Shown: positions 34,301 to 44,336 of the stretch, in pieces | Position numbering within the stretch: the first letter of the stretch is position 1 | Layout: each line of letters starts with the position of its first letter | DNA from: CAKAHY01 sp963522175 | Lineage (GTDB): Bacteria > Bacillota > Clostridia > Lachnospirales > Lachnospiraceae | Assembly (NCBI GenBank): GCA_963522175.1 | Contig: CAUQXC010000002.1 | Span: forward strand, 310,001 to 374,000 | Direction of reading: 5' to 3' | DNA length: 64,000 nucleotides | Made by a program: the position numbers and the translations under genes | Notes under the pieces: model-generated | Told to the model about the DNA's origin: nothing | Seen by the model: the letters and a program-made list of their open reading frames with translations, nothing else | Databases searched by the model: none

Positions 34301-36316
34301 TTATACTAAATCATATATTATCGAAATATCCGAAAAAAGCTTGTTTCCTTCCATCAAAAGGTCCATGCTTTCTTTAATACCTGTCAGTATAGCATATTCA
34401 CTATTCTTTATGTATATAATTTTTCTAAAATAATCCCTCAGCTTATATATATTCGGTACTACCGGCCCTATAAACTGTGAGTTTTCTTTTATAAAGCCCG
34501 ACAAAAGCTTTACGTACATTTCAAGTGCTTCATTAAGTTTTTTTTCATCTTTAGCCGATAATTGTACACCTAAAATATGAACAATCGGTGGATACATTGC
34601 AAGTGCACGATAGGTGATTTCATTCTCATAATACAGATCATAGTCATGCTTACGACAGGCAAGTATGGCGTAATGCTCGGGATTATAGGTCTGTATTACC
34701 ACCTCACCCTTTTTATCCGCCCTTCCCGCTCTTCCGCTTGCCTGTGTCAAAAGCTCATAAGTTCTTTGAGCGCCGGTATAATCGTTTATGTATAAAGAAG
34801 TATCTGCTGCCACTATTCCCACAAGGGTAACATTGGGAAAATCATGTCCTTTTACTATCATCTGTGTTCCCACAAGTATATCGGCTTCATTATTTGAAAA
34901 TTTCTTCAGTATATCCATTCCCGCCGTCTTCGTATTGTCGCTGTCCCTGTCCAAACGAAGTACCCTTGCCTTGGGAAATGCCTTTTTTGTCAAAAGCTCG
35001 AGCTTTTGAGTTCCCACTCCGAAGCCAGCTATGTACGGGGACGAGCATGAAGGGCACAGCTTCGGAAGCATTGTATTGTAAGCACAATAATGGCAATACA
35101 ATCTGTTATTGTTATGAAGGGTAAGGGCAACATCGCAGTGGGGACATTTTATAACCTGACCGCAGCTTCGGCAGGATACAAAATTTGACATCCCTCTTCT
35201 ATTCATAAACAGCATAATCTGCTCATTTTTAGCCAATCTGTCTTCTATAAGTTCCCTCAGCTTAATGCTGAAAACTCCTGTATTTCCGTCTTTCAGCTCT
35301 TTTCTTAAATCCACTATGTTGATATTCGGTAGAACCGCTTCCTTGCCGGCTCTGTAATTAAGTCTTAAGAGGCTGTATTCTCCGTCTTTATATTTTTTAT
35401 AGCTTTCCGGACTTGGTGTGGCACTTGCAAGAACAAGACTCGCATCCGAAATTTCGGCAAGCTTTCTTGCCAGATCCCTGCTGTCATATCTCGGAACACT
35501 CTCATTTTTATAGGCATTGTCATGCTCTTCGTCTATTATTATAAGACCTGTGTTTTCAAAAGGGGTAAAAAGAGCCGACCTTGGTCCTATTATTATATCG
35601 GCTTCTTTGTTAAGAACTCGTTCAAATTGCTTTACTCTCTCTCCTTTTGACATTTTGCTGTTTAAAACGGCAACCCTATCTCCGAAAACGGATATGAAGC
35701 GTTTTATGCTCTGGTATGTAAGCGAAATTTCGGGAATAAGCACTATAGCCTGTCTTCCCATCTTTATAACCATATTAATCATATTTATATATACCAGAGT
35801 TTTTCCGCTTCCCGTTATTCCATGCAATAAATAGGTTTTTCTTAAGCCCTTGTTATAATCATCACAAAATTCATCATAAACAGTCTGCTGTTCTTCGTTA
35901 AGCTCCTTTAAAAGCTCCGATTCTCCGGCTTTTAAATCCAGGAAAGCATTGGTTTCGGCATTATTGCTCCTTTTAAGCTTACTTTTTACGGGCATTACGG
36001 TACTTAAGGCTTTGGAAAAGCTTACTCCGTACATTTTCTTTATATGAGCCGCCAATCCGAGGAGCTGCCTGCTCGCAGGTATGTCAAACTCCGCCATGCC
36101 CTCTATATCTTTTATTTTACTTTTATCAAATTCGGTTTCATTGCTAAGCTCTACTATATATGCCCTCACGGGTCTTTTCACTGTCCCGAAACGTACAAAA
36201 ACAGGACAGCCTACAAAGACCAGATCTCTTATATCTTCAGGTATTCTGTATGTGAATACTTTGTCGATATTGGCATTGGACAGCTCCAAAACCAAACCCG
36301 CATATAAATCCGTCAA
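34301..36316 (-). CDS. priA: primosomal replication restart helicase PriA
   Basis: 3'-5' DNA helicase that reloads the replisome at collapsed forks, 671 aa, slightly short for the family. N-terminal DNA-binding domain with VFVRFGTVKRPVRAYIVELS, Walker A GITGSGKTLVYINM, DEEHDNAYKNE, and two zinc sites in CRSCGQVIKCPHCDVALTLH and CHYCAYNTMLPKLCPSC. Helicase C-terminal motifs VGTQMIVKGHDFPNV and QASGRAGR follow. The start is TTG 36316 with AAAGGA eight bases before it. It lies 21 bases after murF. Confidence 0.95.
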   Translation of the reverse strand: MTDLYAGLVLELSNANIDKVFTYRIPEDIRDLVFVGCPVFVRFGTVKRPVRAYIVELSNETEFDKSKIKDIEGMAEFDIPASRQLLGLAAHIKKMYGVSFSKALSTVMPVKSKLKRSNNAETNAFLDLKAGESELLKELNEEQQTVYDEFCDDYNKGLRKTYLLHGITGSGKTLVYINMINMVIKMGRQAIVLIPEISLTYQSIKRFISVFGDRVAVLNSKMSKGERVKQFERVLNKEADIIIGPRSALFTPFENTGLIIIDEEHDNAYKNESVPRYDSRDLARKLAEISDASLVLASATPSPESYKKYKDGEYSLLRLNYRAGKEAVLPNINIVDLRKELKDGNTGVFSIKLRELIEDRLAKNEQIMLFMNRRGMSNFVSCRSCGQVIKCPHCDVALTLHNNNRLYCHYCAYNTMLPKLCPSCSSPYIAGFGVGTQKLELLTKKAFPKARVLRLDRDSDNTKTAGMDILKKFSNNEADILVGTQMIVKGHDFPNVTLVGIVAADTSLYINDYTGAQRTYELLTQASGRAGRADKKGEVVIQTYNPEHYAILACRKHDYDLYYENEITYRALAMYPPIVHILGVQLSAKDEKKLNEALEMYVKLLSGFIKENSQFIGPVVPNIYKLRDYFRKIIYIKNSEYAILTGIKESMDLLMEGNKLFSDISIIYDLV

Positions 36317-36337
36317 TATATCTGTCCTTTCTCATAA

Positions 36338-37714
36338 TTAGGCTAAATATTCATCTATTACATCAAAAAGCCTCATGCTGTTGGATCCCTTAAAAAGAAT
36401 CACACAATCCTTTGTAAAATTAATTTTCAGCGCTTTTAAAAGCTCCTCCCTGCTGTCAAAGTGGCAAACTTCGAGGTCTTTCCTTTTTCTTTCGGCTTCC
36501 GAAGAAATACTCTTTGCCAACTCACCCAAAGTATAGAGACAGCTTATGCTCTTAATATCTGCAACATAAGCTCCTATATCTTCATGGAGAGCCCTCTCGT
36601 CCTTTCCAAGCTCCTTCATATCCGCCAAAACGGCTACTTTTGCTCTTTCTCCGCCTATATTTTCGAGTATATCAAGAGCCGCCTTCATCGAGCTCGGAGA
36701 AGCGTTATAGGAATCATCAAGAACTTCTATACTTTCCTTTTGCAAAAGCTCCTGCCTGTGCTTAAAACCTCTGAACTCGGCTATTTTTTTTGCGGCAAGC
36801 GAAAGATTTACATTATATATTTTTGCCACCGTTAAAGCAAGCATGGCGTTATTGATCTGATGATTTCCATATGCACCGAGCTTACAAAAAACCTTCTCTC
36901 CATCTAAATACGCGGTAAAGCTTGCAATCCCCTCTTCAAGGGTTTTATCGCTGACAAAAAAAACTGCGCCTTCTTTAGGACTTGTGAAAACTTCAAGTTT
37001 TTCAATATCACAAGAAAGCTTTGCCGCAGCTAAAAGATCGTCATCCGCATTCAAGACAAGCTTTGAGCCCTTTTTCATGTAATCCGTTATGTGAAGCTTT
37101 TCCTCCATAACGCCTTTCCTTGAACCCAGATACTCTATATGGGCATCTCCTATATTTGTTATTACCGCAACGTCGGGTTTTACGACCTTGGCTATTCTTG
37201 TCATCTCACCCGGCATGCTTATTCCCATCTCTATAATGGCAATTTCACAGTCCTCTTCAAATTCCAAAATGGTTAAAGGCACACCTATTTGACTGTTTCC
37301 GTTCCCCTTTGTTTGATAGACCTTGTACTTTGCGGAAAGTGCTTTTGCTATTACCTCTCTGGAACTTGTTTTTCCCACACTTCCCGTAACCGCCACCACA
37401 GGAACCTTTATACTTTCCCTGTAAAATTCCGCCAAGCTTTGCAATGCCTCGACGGTATTATCCACTTCTATATAGCTCATCCCCTCAACCGGCTTTAGGC
37501 TCTTATCGGAGCAAAAGCAAACCCTGCATCCGGAATTATAAACATCTTCTATAAATCTGTGTGCATCAACATTTTCTCCGACTATGGGAACGAAAAGGCT
37601 GCTTTCATTTACTCTTCTTGAATCTATGGCAAAATTGTCAACATAAAAATCCCCTGTACCTTTTAGGTTTCCTTTACAAATATCCGCTATATCCTTTACC
37701 TTAAATCTAGGCAT
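36338..37714 (-). CDS. murF: UDP-MurNAc-tripeptide-D-Ala-D-Ala ligase
   Basis: Adds D-Ala-D-Ala to the cytoplasmic peptidoglycan precursor, 458 aa. Mur ligase features: ATP loop VTGSVGKTSSREVIAKAL, TKGNGNSQIGVPLTIL, EMGISMPGEMTRIA, NIGDAHIEYLGSR, NADDDLL, and LDDSYNASPSSMKAALD. AAGGAG precedes ATG 37714, and the gene overlaps the murE stop by eight bases. It forms a murE-murF pair for the last cytoplasmic amino acid additions. Confidence 0.96.
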   Translation of the reverse strand: MPRFKVKDIADICKGNLKGTGDFYVDNFAIDSRRVNESSLFVPIVGENVDAHRFIEDVYNSGCRVCFCSDKSLKPVEGMSYIEVDNTVEALQSLAEFYRESIKVPVVAVTGSVGKTSSREVIAKALSAKYKVYQTKGNGNSQIGVPLTILEFEEDCEIAIIEMGISMPGEMTRIAKVVKPDVAVITNIGDAHIEYLGSRKGVMEEKLHITDYMKKGSKLVLNADDDLLAAAKLSCDIEKLEVFTSPKEGAVFFVSDKTLEEGIASFTAYLDGEKVFCKLGAYGNHQINNAMLALTVAKIYNVNLSLAAKKIAEFRGFKHRQELLQKESIEVLDDSYNASPSSMKAALDILENIGGERAKVAVLADMKELGKDERALHEDIGAYVADIKSISCLYTLGELAKSISSEAERKRKDLEVCHFDSREELLKALKINFTKDCVILFKGSNSMRLFDVIDEYLA

Positions 37715-39188
37715 GCTTCACTCCTTTTTCTTTTGCCTGTAAAACAGCTTTTTTTACTTCGTCCGCATCTTTAAAATAATGCCTCTCTCCGTTTATTTCC
37801 TGATAGTCCTCATGTCCCTTGCCTATTATTGCTATCATATCACCTTTTTTCGCATTCTCGATAGCGTAGCTTATAGCTTCGGCTCTGTCATGGATACATA
37901 TATATTCGGCTTTTGTGGGCTCCATGACCGAAACAATATCGGCGATAATATCCTCCACTTTTTCAAATCTTGAGTTATCCGCGGTAATTATGGAAAAATC
38001 CGCCGTTTTTGCAGCCGCCCTTCCCATACCGTACCTTCTGTCTTTTGACCTGTTGCCTCCGCAACCGAAAACAACCACAAGTCTTGCAGGCTTATAGCTC
38101 CTTAAGGTAAGCAAAAGGCTCTCCATACTCAGCTCGTTATGCGCATAATCAACTATAACGCTGAAATTCTTATCCGCATGAACTATTTCCATTCTGCCGT
38201 CAATTCTGATGTCACAGAGAGCCGTAGATAAAATCTTATTGTCTATCTTTAAGAATGTTGCCAGAGCTATTGCCCCCAAAGCGTTGTATACATTGAAAAG
38301 TCCGGGTATTCCCACCTTGACTTCAAGCTCGTTCACTCCCTTTACCTTAAAATCTATTCCCACAAAATCATGTGAGTTTAAATATTTAAGCTTTGTATAA
38401 TAAAAATCCGCCCCTTTTCCCGAGCCGAAGGTAAAATTCGCCCCGGCATCCGAGTGTTCAAGTACATAAGCGGAATGTTCATCATCTAAATTTACAAGCG
38501 CCAGATTACACTGTTTTAAAAATCTTGTCTTACAATCAAGGTACTCCGCAAAATCCTTATGTTCATCCTTGCCTATATGGTCGGGGGATATATTCGTAAA
38601 AATTCCGTAGTCGAATTCTATCCCATAGGTTCTGTCAAGCTTAACCGCCTGCGAAGACACCTCCATAACTACATAAGTACAACCCGCCTCATACATTCTC
38701 TTAAAATTCGAATGCAATTCATACGATTCGGGGGTAGTGTTTTTTCCGGGTATTCTTTCATCCCCCGTATATATTCCGTTGGTTCCGAACATGCCGACTT
38801 TCGCACCCGACTTTTCAAGTAAAAGCTTTATCATGTGAGTCGTACTTGTCTTTCCTTTTGTACCCGTTACTCCTATCATAGTCATTTTTTTTGCAGGATA
38901 ATCAAAAAGCGCCGCACTTAAAATCGCCAAAGCCTGTCTTCCGGAGCTTACCTTAATGATGTTTACCTCAGCCTTAACTTCCACATCCTTTTCAACCACT
39001 ACAAGAGACGGCTGTTTTTTAATTATTTCCTCTATTACCGTATGGGCGTCAAAATTACTTCCGCTCAGGCAAACAAATACATCGTTTTCCTTTACCTTCC
39101 TTGAATCATAGCAAAGCGAAGTAAGAAAAACATCGTCCGTTCCCGATAAAAGTTCATATTCAAAATCCTCTATCAGTCTTATATTCAT
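37707..39188 (-). CDS. murE: UDP-MurNAc-L-Ala-D-Glu 2,6-diaminopimelate ligase
   Basis: Adds the third peptide residue, 493 aa. ATP loop GVTGTKGKTSTTHMIKLLL, TTPESYELHSNFKRM, MEVSSQAVKLDR, FTNISPDHIGKDEHKDFAEYL. The residue-specificity motif reads DNSRFE in place of the usual DNPR; Asn and Arg, which contact diaminopimelate in known structures, are kept. With dapF nearby this supports meso-diaminopimelate as substrate. AAGGAG precedes ATG 39188. Confidence 0.95.
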   Translation of the reverse strand: MNIRLIEDFEYELLSGTDDVFLTSLCYDSRKVKENDVFVCLSGSNFDAHTVIEEIIKKQPSLVVVEKDVEVKAEVNIIKVSSGRQALAILSAALFDYPAKKMTMIGVTGTKGKTSTTHMIKLLLEKSGAKVGMFGTNGIYTGDERIPGKNTTPESYELHSNFKRMYEAGCTYVVMEVSSQAVKLDRTYGIEFDYGIFTNISPDHIGKDEHKDFAEYLDCKTRFLKQCNLALVNLDDEHSAYVLEHSDAGANFTFGSGKGADFYYTKLKYLNSHDFVGIDFKVKGVNELEVKVGIPGLFNVYNALGAIALATFLKIDNKILSTALCDIRIDGRMEIVHADKNFSVIVDYAHNELSMESLLLTLRSYKPARLVVVFGCGGNRSKDRRYGMGRAAAKTADFSIITADNSRFEKVEDIIADIVSVMEPTKAEYICIHDRAEAISYAIENAKKGDMIAIIGKGHEDYQEINGERHYFKDADEVKKAVLQAKEKGVKHA

Positions 39189-39201
39189 ATTTTCTCCTTA
39201 A

Positions 39202-42168
39202 TTAATTGCCGTAAAGTTCTTCAAAAGTTTCCATATCCATAAGTATGTCTCTCGGCTTTGTTCCCTGCTCACTGCCTACAACACCCGCCTCACAAAGCTG
39301 GTCCATAATTCTCGCCGCCCTGTTGAAGCCTATTTTGAATACTCTTTGCAGGTTTCCTATGCTGGCTTTTTCCTTGTCTATGATAAACCTTCCCGCCTGC
39401 ACAAAAAGCTCATCCACGTCCGAATCGGTACTTCCCGTAAGCGTGGAACTTCCGTTTTCAATCTTCTCCAAGGTATTTAAGTCATAACTTTGACCATGCC
39501 CCTGCTCTTTAATAAAATCAACCACATTTTGAACTTCATTGTCGCTTATAAATGCACCCTGAACACGCACGGGCTTAGGACTTCCCTGAGGAGAAAACAG
39601 CATATCTCCCTTACCGAGAAGCTTTTCCGCACCCACACTGTCAAGTATGGTTCTCGAGTCTATTCCCGATGTAACCGCAAAAGCGATACGGCTGGGAATA
39701 TTTGCCTTTATTAAGCCTGTTATAACATTCACACTCGGTCTTTGCGTTGCTATAACAAGATGTATTCCGCAGGCCCTCGCAAGCTGTGCAAGTCTGCATA
39801 TAGCCTCTTCAACCTCATTTTGTGCGACCATCATAAGGTCTGCAAGCTCATCTATAATAATTATTATCTGAGACATTTTTTCAAGCTCACCCTCAGGCTC
39901 GCCTTTAAGCTTCGCTTTGTCTATTTTTTCATTATATCCCTTGAGATTTCTTACGCCGGCTTCCGAAAACTTCTTATATCTTTCAGTCATCTCCACAACA
40001 GCCCAGTTTATAGCCGCCGCGGCTTTTTTAGGGTCGGTAACGACAGGAATAAGCAAATGCGGTATACCGTTGTATACGCTGAGTTCAACCACCTTGGGAT
40101 CCACCATTATGAGCTTGACTTCATCCGGACTGTATTTGTATAAAATACTCATAATAAGTGTATTTATACAAACCGACTTACCGGAGCCCGTTGCTCCCGC
40201 AATAAGCAAATGCGGCATTTTCGCAATATCCGTTACCACGGTCTGCCCCGCTATATCCTTTCCCACCGCAAATGCAAGGGAAGAATTTTCGGTTCTGAAT
40301 TCTCTTGACTCTATAAGCTCTCTGAAATAAACAACGTTATTTTCTTTATTCGGAACCTCTATTCCGACAGCCGACTTGCCCGGTATCGGAGCCTCTATTC
40401 TTATATCGTTTGCCGCCAGACTGAGCTTTATATCATCCTGCAGGGCAACAATTTTACTTACCTTTACTCCCTGCTCCGGACTGAGCTCGTATCTCGTAAC
40501 CGCAGGTCCGCAGCTGATGTTTGTAACACGTACCGAAACACCGAAGTTATGCAAGGTTTGTTGCAGCTTGATTGCGGTATTTTTATATTCCTCATCGGAA
40601 ACGGTTTTTGTGTTCTGAACCTGTTTTAAAAGACTTGCCGGCGGGAATACATAAGGTCTTTTCACTACATCTTTATCCGGCCTCTTTACAAGAGCCTTCT
40701 CATATTTTTCAGCCCTTGCAATTTCAAGCTTTTTGTTAAGTTTCTCCGCATCCGTTTCAATAACTTTTCCTGTAGATGTACTTATCTGCCTTTGTCCCGA
40801 GCTTAAATTTGCCCTGTCATTTTCATATTTCTGTTTTTCAATTACGGTTTCAGTCATTGTTTCAGTCACTGTTTCGCCGGACGGAAGCTCCGCCTTATCT
40901 TCATTCTCCGTATCGGCGGCAGGCATGAAGTCTTCCTCCGCAATTGTATTTAAAGGCGGACTTACAAACGAATTTTCTTCGGACTTCTCAAAGCTTCCTT
41001 CCTCGTCTTCAGTCATTATACTTACGGTTGAAGCGCTACTTTCTTGTGCTTTTCCCGTAAACAGCCCCTCTTCAAGTTCTTCTTTTCTGCTGAGAATATT
41101 ATTGACTCTGTCTATAAGCTCTTCGTCAAGGCTCTCGTTTGCAGCCTCCTTCTTTGCATTTGAATTTATGATAATTCCCGTAAAAACATCCTCCGCCCGA
41201 TTTACCCTGTTTTCCTCGGTAGTTGAAAAGTTAAGGTTCTCCTTAGGAGGCTTTTTATTTTCTTCTTTTTTACTTTCTTCCTTTTTTCTTTGGACGGGCT
41301 TAGGTTTAGGTTTATATTTAGGTTCCTCCTGTCTTTCATTTTCTGTGACTTCGGGTATCTCCTCTTCCTGCCTTATCGGAGTCGGCTCGGGTTTTCTGCT
41401 TCCGTATTTTTTAAGTCTTTCTTCCACATCAACATAATCGTTATCCTTTAAGTTGATTCCTCTGAAAATCCTCTCCTTTTTAACTTCAGGGGCGGCTTCT
41501 TCGTATTTATATTCATCTTCATAAGGAGCTTCAAACTCATCATACTTATCTTCGGATTCTTCTTTTCTTTCTCTTCTTTCCTTTACCATTCGTGAGATAT
41601 CTTCCTTGGCTTTTTTATAGAATAAAGTAGAAAAAGAATTAAGCAAATCCATAAAAGAAATTCCCGATATGAATAAATAAAACACAAAAATTAAGGAAAA
41701 CAGTACTATTCCGCTTCCTATTTTCCCTATAACCTTGCTTAAATAACCTGAAATCACCGCTCCGAAAACACCGCCGAAATCCGCTGAATCATAAACTTCC
41801 TTCAGTCCTTCAAAGCCCAAAAACTCCCTGCCCGAAAAAAGGTGTATAAAGGCGGCAAGTAAAAAGTAAATTAAAACACCCGCTCCGACCTTCATTTTAA
41901 CAAGTGTATTTTTTCTGTTGGCAATAACAAATAAGTATGAGATAAAAAACACAAAAGGAAAAATATATCCGAGTATGCCGAATAAGCCCAACTGAAATTC
42001 TTTTACTTCTTTCCCGACAAAAGCACCTACTCCGAATAGACTGAGCAACATAAAAAGCGATAAGGCAAGAGCCGCTACGGCAATTACCTCCAAAGCGAAA
42101 TTTTCCTGTCTTTTCCCGGTGCTATTCTTTTTTCTTTTCCCGGTTTTTCCGGAGCCCTTTTTTGCCAC
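39202..42168 (-). CDS. ftsK: DNA translocase FtsK/SpoIIIE
   Basis: Septum-located DNA pump, 988 aa. Four hydrophobic segments lie in the first 175 residues (for example [23 protein letters not shown]). A charged low-complexity linker of about 300 residues, rich in Glu, Lys and Pro, follows. The motor begins near residue 500: [21 protein letters not shown], Walker [18 protein letters not shown], Walker [13 protein letters not shown], and [28 protein letters not shown] gamma winged helix with [24 protein letters not shown] ends the protein. GTG 42168 lies behind GGAGG. Whether it is the vegetative FtsK or the sporulation SpoIIIE role cannot be told. Confidence 0.95.
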   Translation of the reverse strand: MAKKGSGKTGKRKKNSTGKRQENFALEVIAVAALALSLFMLLSLFGVGAFVGKEVKEFQLGLFGILGYIFPFVFFISYLFVIANRKNTLVKMKVGAGVLIYFLLAAFIHLFSGREFLGFEGLKEVYDSADFGGVFGAVISGYLSKVIGKIGSGIVLFSLIFVFYLFISGISFMDLLNSFSTLFYKKAKEDISRMVKERRERKEESEDKYDEFEAPYEDEYKYEEAAPEVKKERIFRGINLKDNDYVDVEERLKKYGSRKPEPTPIRQEEEIPEVTENERQEEPKYKPKPKPVQRKKEESKKEENKKPPKENLNFSTTEENRVNRAEDVFTGIIINSNAKKEAANESLDEELIDRVNNILSRKEELEEGLFTGKAQESSASTVSIMTEDEEGSFEKSEENSFVSPPLNTIAEEDFMPAADTENEDKAELPSGETVTETMTETVIEKQKYENDRANLSSGQRQISTSTGKVIETDAEKLNKKLEIARAEKYEKALVKRPDKDVVKRPYVFPPASLLKQVQNTKTVSDEEYKNTAIKLQQTLHNFGVSVRVTNISCGPAVTRYELSPEQGVKVSKIVALQDDIKLSLAANDIRIEAPIPGKSAVGIEVPNKENNVVYFRELIESREFRTENSSLAFAVGKDIAGQTVVTDIAKMPHLLIAGATGSGKSVCINTLIMSILYKYSPDEVKLIMVDPKVVELSVYNGIPHLLIPVVTDPKKAAAAINWAVVEMTERYKKFSEAGVRNLKGYNEKIDKAKLKGEPEGELEKMSQIIIIIDELADLMMVAQNEVEEAICRLAQLARACGIHLVIATQRPSVNVITGLIKANIPSRIAFAVTSGIDSRTILDSVGAEKLLGKGDMLFSPQGSPKPVRVQGAFISDNEVQNVVDFIKEQGHGQSYDLNTLEKIENGSSTLTGSTDSDVDELFVQAGRFIIDKEKASIGNLQRVFKIGFNRAARIMDQLCEAGVVGSEQGTKPRDILMDMETFEELYGN

Positions 42169-42204
42169 CTTTAACCTCCAAATGCAAGATATATCTTTTA
42201 AACC

Positions 42205-42951
42205 TTAATGTACGAATTCCTGAGTATAATAAAAGTATACTGTATTCGTCGCCTCATTTTTTATGACCGTAAGTCCTATACCTACTTTTTTATAATCGGG
42301 ATTAACTATATTTTTATGGTGTCCCGAACTTTCAACAAGACTTTCATGCCCTCTTTTTATATTTCCTCTTATCCATGCATCATTCACATTTACACCCAAA
42401 GAGGAGCTTTCCCAATATTTATGTATATTTTCAGCATCCACGCTTAAACTGTCTCCGAAAAGCTTTCTTGCAACCAAAATACATTCAGCCTCCGTCTCAC
42501 TTGTATGGTAATGACTGAAATAATTGTTTTTATGCATATTCGCATTAATGTAAGATGCCAAAACGGATCTGTCATAATCAAGAACAAGGGGCGCCACGCC
42601 GGACTTTTCTCTTTCTTCATTTATTAAATTAAGAGCCTGCTTGAAATAGGTATCTCCCTCAAGCAGGTATCCCATATCCTGCATAGAATGATAAGCACTC
42701 CTTAATACATCCTTATCAAGCCCTTCGGAGGAGTGAAGAAACTCCTTCTTTCCTCCGTCATAATTTCCGTTCGAATCCAAATGATAAAAAATATTATCCT
42801 TATCGTATACCCATGTATTGCTCAAATCCTTTCCGCCTTGTGAAAAACGCCAAGTCGTACCGTTTTGATACCAATCCGCATACACAGGCATACAAAAAAA
42901 CAAAACAAAAGTTACGCTTGCAGTAAATAAGATGCTTACTGCTTTTTTCAT
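42205..42951 (-). CDS. secreted CAP-domain protein with cell-wall-binding-like repeat
   Basis: A 248-residue exported protein. Signal peptide MKKAVSILFTASVTFVLFFCMPVYA is followed by WYQNGTTWRFSQGGKD and WVYDKDNIFYHLDSNGNY, which resemble one choline/cell-wall-binding repeat. The SCP/PR1 CAP domain covers about residues 100-245 (ALNLINEEREKSGVAPLVLD, YFSHYHTSETEAE, SLVESSGHHKNIVNPDYKKVGIGL). The family is often extracellular; its bacterial function is not defined. GGAGG precedes ATG 42951. It lies between citrate synthase and ftsK. Confidence 0.88.
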   Translation of the reverse strand: MKKAVSILFTASVTFVLFFCMPVYADWYQNGTTWRFSQGGKDLSNTWVYDKDNIFYHLDSNGNYDGGKKEFLHSSEGLDKDVLRSAYHSMQDMGYLLEGDTYFKQALNLINEEREKSGVAPLVLDYDRSVLASYINANMHKNNYFSHYHTSETEAECILVARKLFGDSLSVDAENIHKYWESSSLGVNVNDAWIRGNIKRGHESLVESSGHHKNIVNPDYKKVGIGLTVIKNEATNTVYFYYTQEFVH

Positions 42952-42982
42952 GCATTAATTCCTCCAACCTTAAAATTTCACC

Positions 42983-44317
42983 TTATCTCTCTTTTATAGG
43001 AGAGTATTTTTTTATATCGCCTACGTATTTTGTAGCAGGTCTCATGATTTTTCCGTCATAAAGTTTGTTTTCTATGTTATGAGCCAACCATCCTATAGTT
43101 CTTGCGCACACAAACAAAGGCGTGAATAAATCTTTGGGAATTCCGAGCATATCATAGGCAAAGCCGCTGTAATAATCAACATTATTGCTTATAGGCTTTC
43201 CTTTTCTCTCAAGAACCGTCTCTTTTACAAGCTTTTCAAATAAAATATAAAACTTAAATTCTTCATAACGACCTTTTGCTTTTGAAATATTTTCACAGTA
43301 TCCCTTCAAAAGCTCGGCTCTCGGGTCCGATATAGTGTAAACCGCATGCCCGAAACCGTATATAAGACCGGATTTATCAAAAAATTCCTTGTCCAGTATT
43401 CTGTTTATGATGCCTTTTATCTTTTCTTCATCCTCTGTTATACCTATAGTCGAGATAATTTCATGCATCATGTTGCTAACACTTATATTCGCACCGCCGT
43501 GCTTAGGACCTTTAAGAGATCCTATACTTGCGGCAATGCTTGAATAAATATCCGTTCCTGTAGATGAAACAACGACATTTGTAAAGGTTGAGTTGTTACC
43601 GCCGCCATGATCCGCATGTATAAGCAATATGGTATCAAGCAGATCCGCCTCGCCTTTATCAAACTTTCCGTCGGCTCTCAGTAAATGAAGGATATTTTCG
43701 GCTACCGAATATCCCTCCTTAGGATAATGTATAAACAGGCTGTTTAAATTAAAATGATGCATCTTCGACTGATATGCATAGCACATAATCGCAGGAAGCT
43801 TGGCAACTATGGATAAGCCCTTGACCAGAGTCGGGAAAACCTCGACATTGTCGGGATCATCATCAAAATTATACAAGGATAATACCGAACTTTGCAAGAC
43901 ATTCATTAAGTTTTGTCCCGGCATCCTAAGTAAATTCATTTCCAAAAAGGTTTCAGGCAGTCTGTACATCTGTCTGAATATCTTTATAAAATCATCAAGC
44001 TCTCTCCTTGAAGGAAGAAACCCGAAAACAAGCAAAAACATGGTTTCTTCAAAGCCGTTTACATTTCCTATATTTCCGTTAACCAGATCATTGAGCGAAT
44101 ATCCCCTGTAGTATAAATATCCGTCGGTATTCGTTTTTACTCCGTCAATGATATCATAGCCCACAACATCGCTGACCTTGGTAAGTCCTACTCTTACCCC
44201 GGTTCCGTCCTCATTTCTTAGACCCTTTTTCACTCCGAACTCTTTAAATAGAGGATTTGGAATATCCGTATAATACTGACTTTTACCAAATTCCTGTGCC
44301 AAAAAATTATCCATCAT
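42983..44317 (-). CDS. gltA: citrate synthase (citrate/2-methylcitrate type)
   Basis: Condenses oxaloacetate and acetyl-CoA, 444 aa. Catalytic regions: ILLIHADHGGGNNSTFTNVV (His), IYGFGHAVYTISDPRA (His), and SNNVDYYSGFAYDMLGIP (Asp). KGPKHGGANISVSNMM matches the Si-type fold rather than the unrelated Re-citrate synthase. The N-terminal GLRNEDGTGVRVGLTKVSDVVGYD is common in Clostridia. GAGGAAA precedes ATG 44317. It is the only TCA enzyme in the window, so a biosynthetic role toward glutamate is inferred. Confidence 0.92.
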   Translation of the reverse strand: MMDNFLAQEFGKSQYYTDIPNPLFKEFGVKKGLRNEDGTGVRVGLTKVSDVVGYDIIDGVKTNTDGYLYYRGYSLNDLVNGNIGNVNGFEETMFLLVFGFLPSRRELDDFIKIFRQMYRLPETFLEMNLLRMPGQNLMNVLQSSVLSLYNFDDDPDNVEVFPTLVKGLSIVAKLPAIMCYAYQSKMHHFNLNSLFIHYPKEGYSVAENILHLLRADGKFDKGEADLLDTILLIHADHGGGNNSTFTNVVVSSTGTDIYSSIAASIGSLKGPKHGGANISVSNMMHEIISTIGITEDEEKIKGIINRILDKEFFDKSGLIYGFGHAVYTISDPRAELLKGYCENISKAKGRYEEFKFYILFEKLVKETVLERKGKPISNNVDYYSGFAYDMLGIPKDLFTPLFVCARTIGWLAHNIENKLYDGKIMRPATKYVGDIKKYSPIKER

Positions 44318-44336
44318 AGTTTTTTCCTCTTTAATT

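Noticed and set aside
40733..41437. A 234-codon open frame on the plus strand opposite the ftsK linker
   Set aside because: It is antisense to the low-complexity Glu/Lys linker, encodes mostly Ser/Phe/Val, and has no ribosome site. It is a by-product of codon bias.
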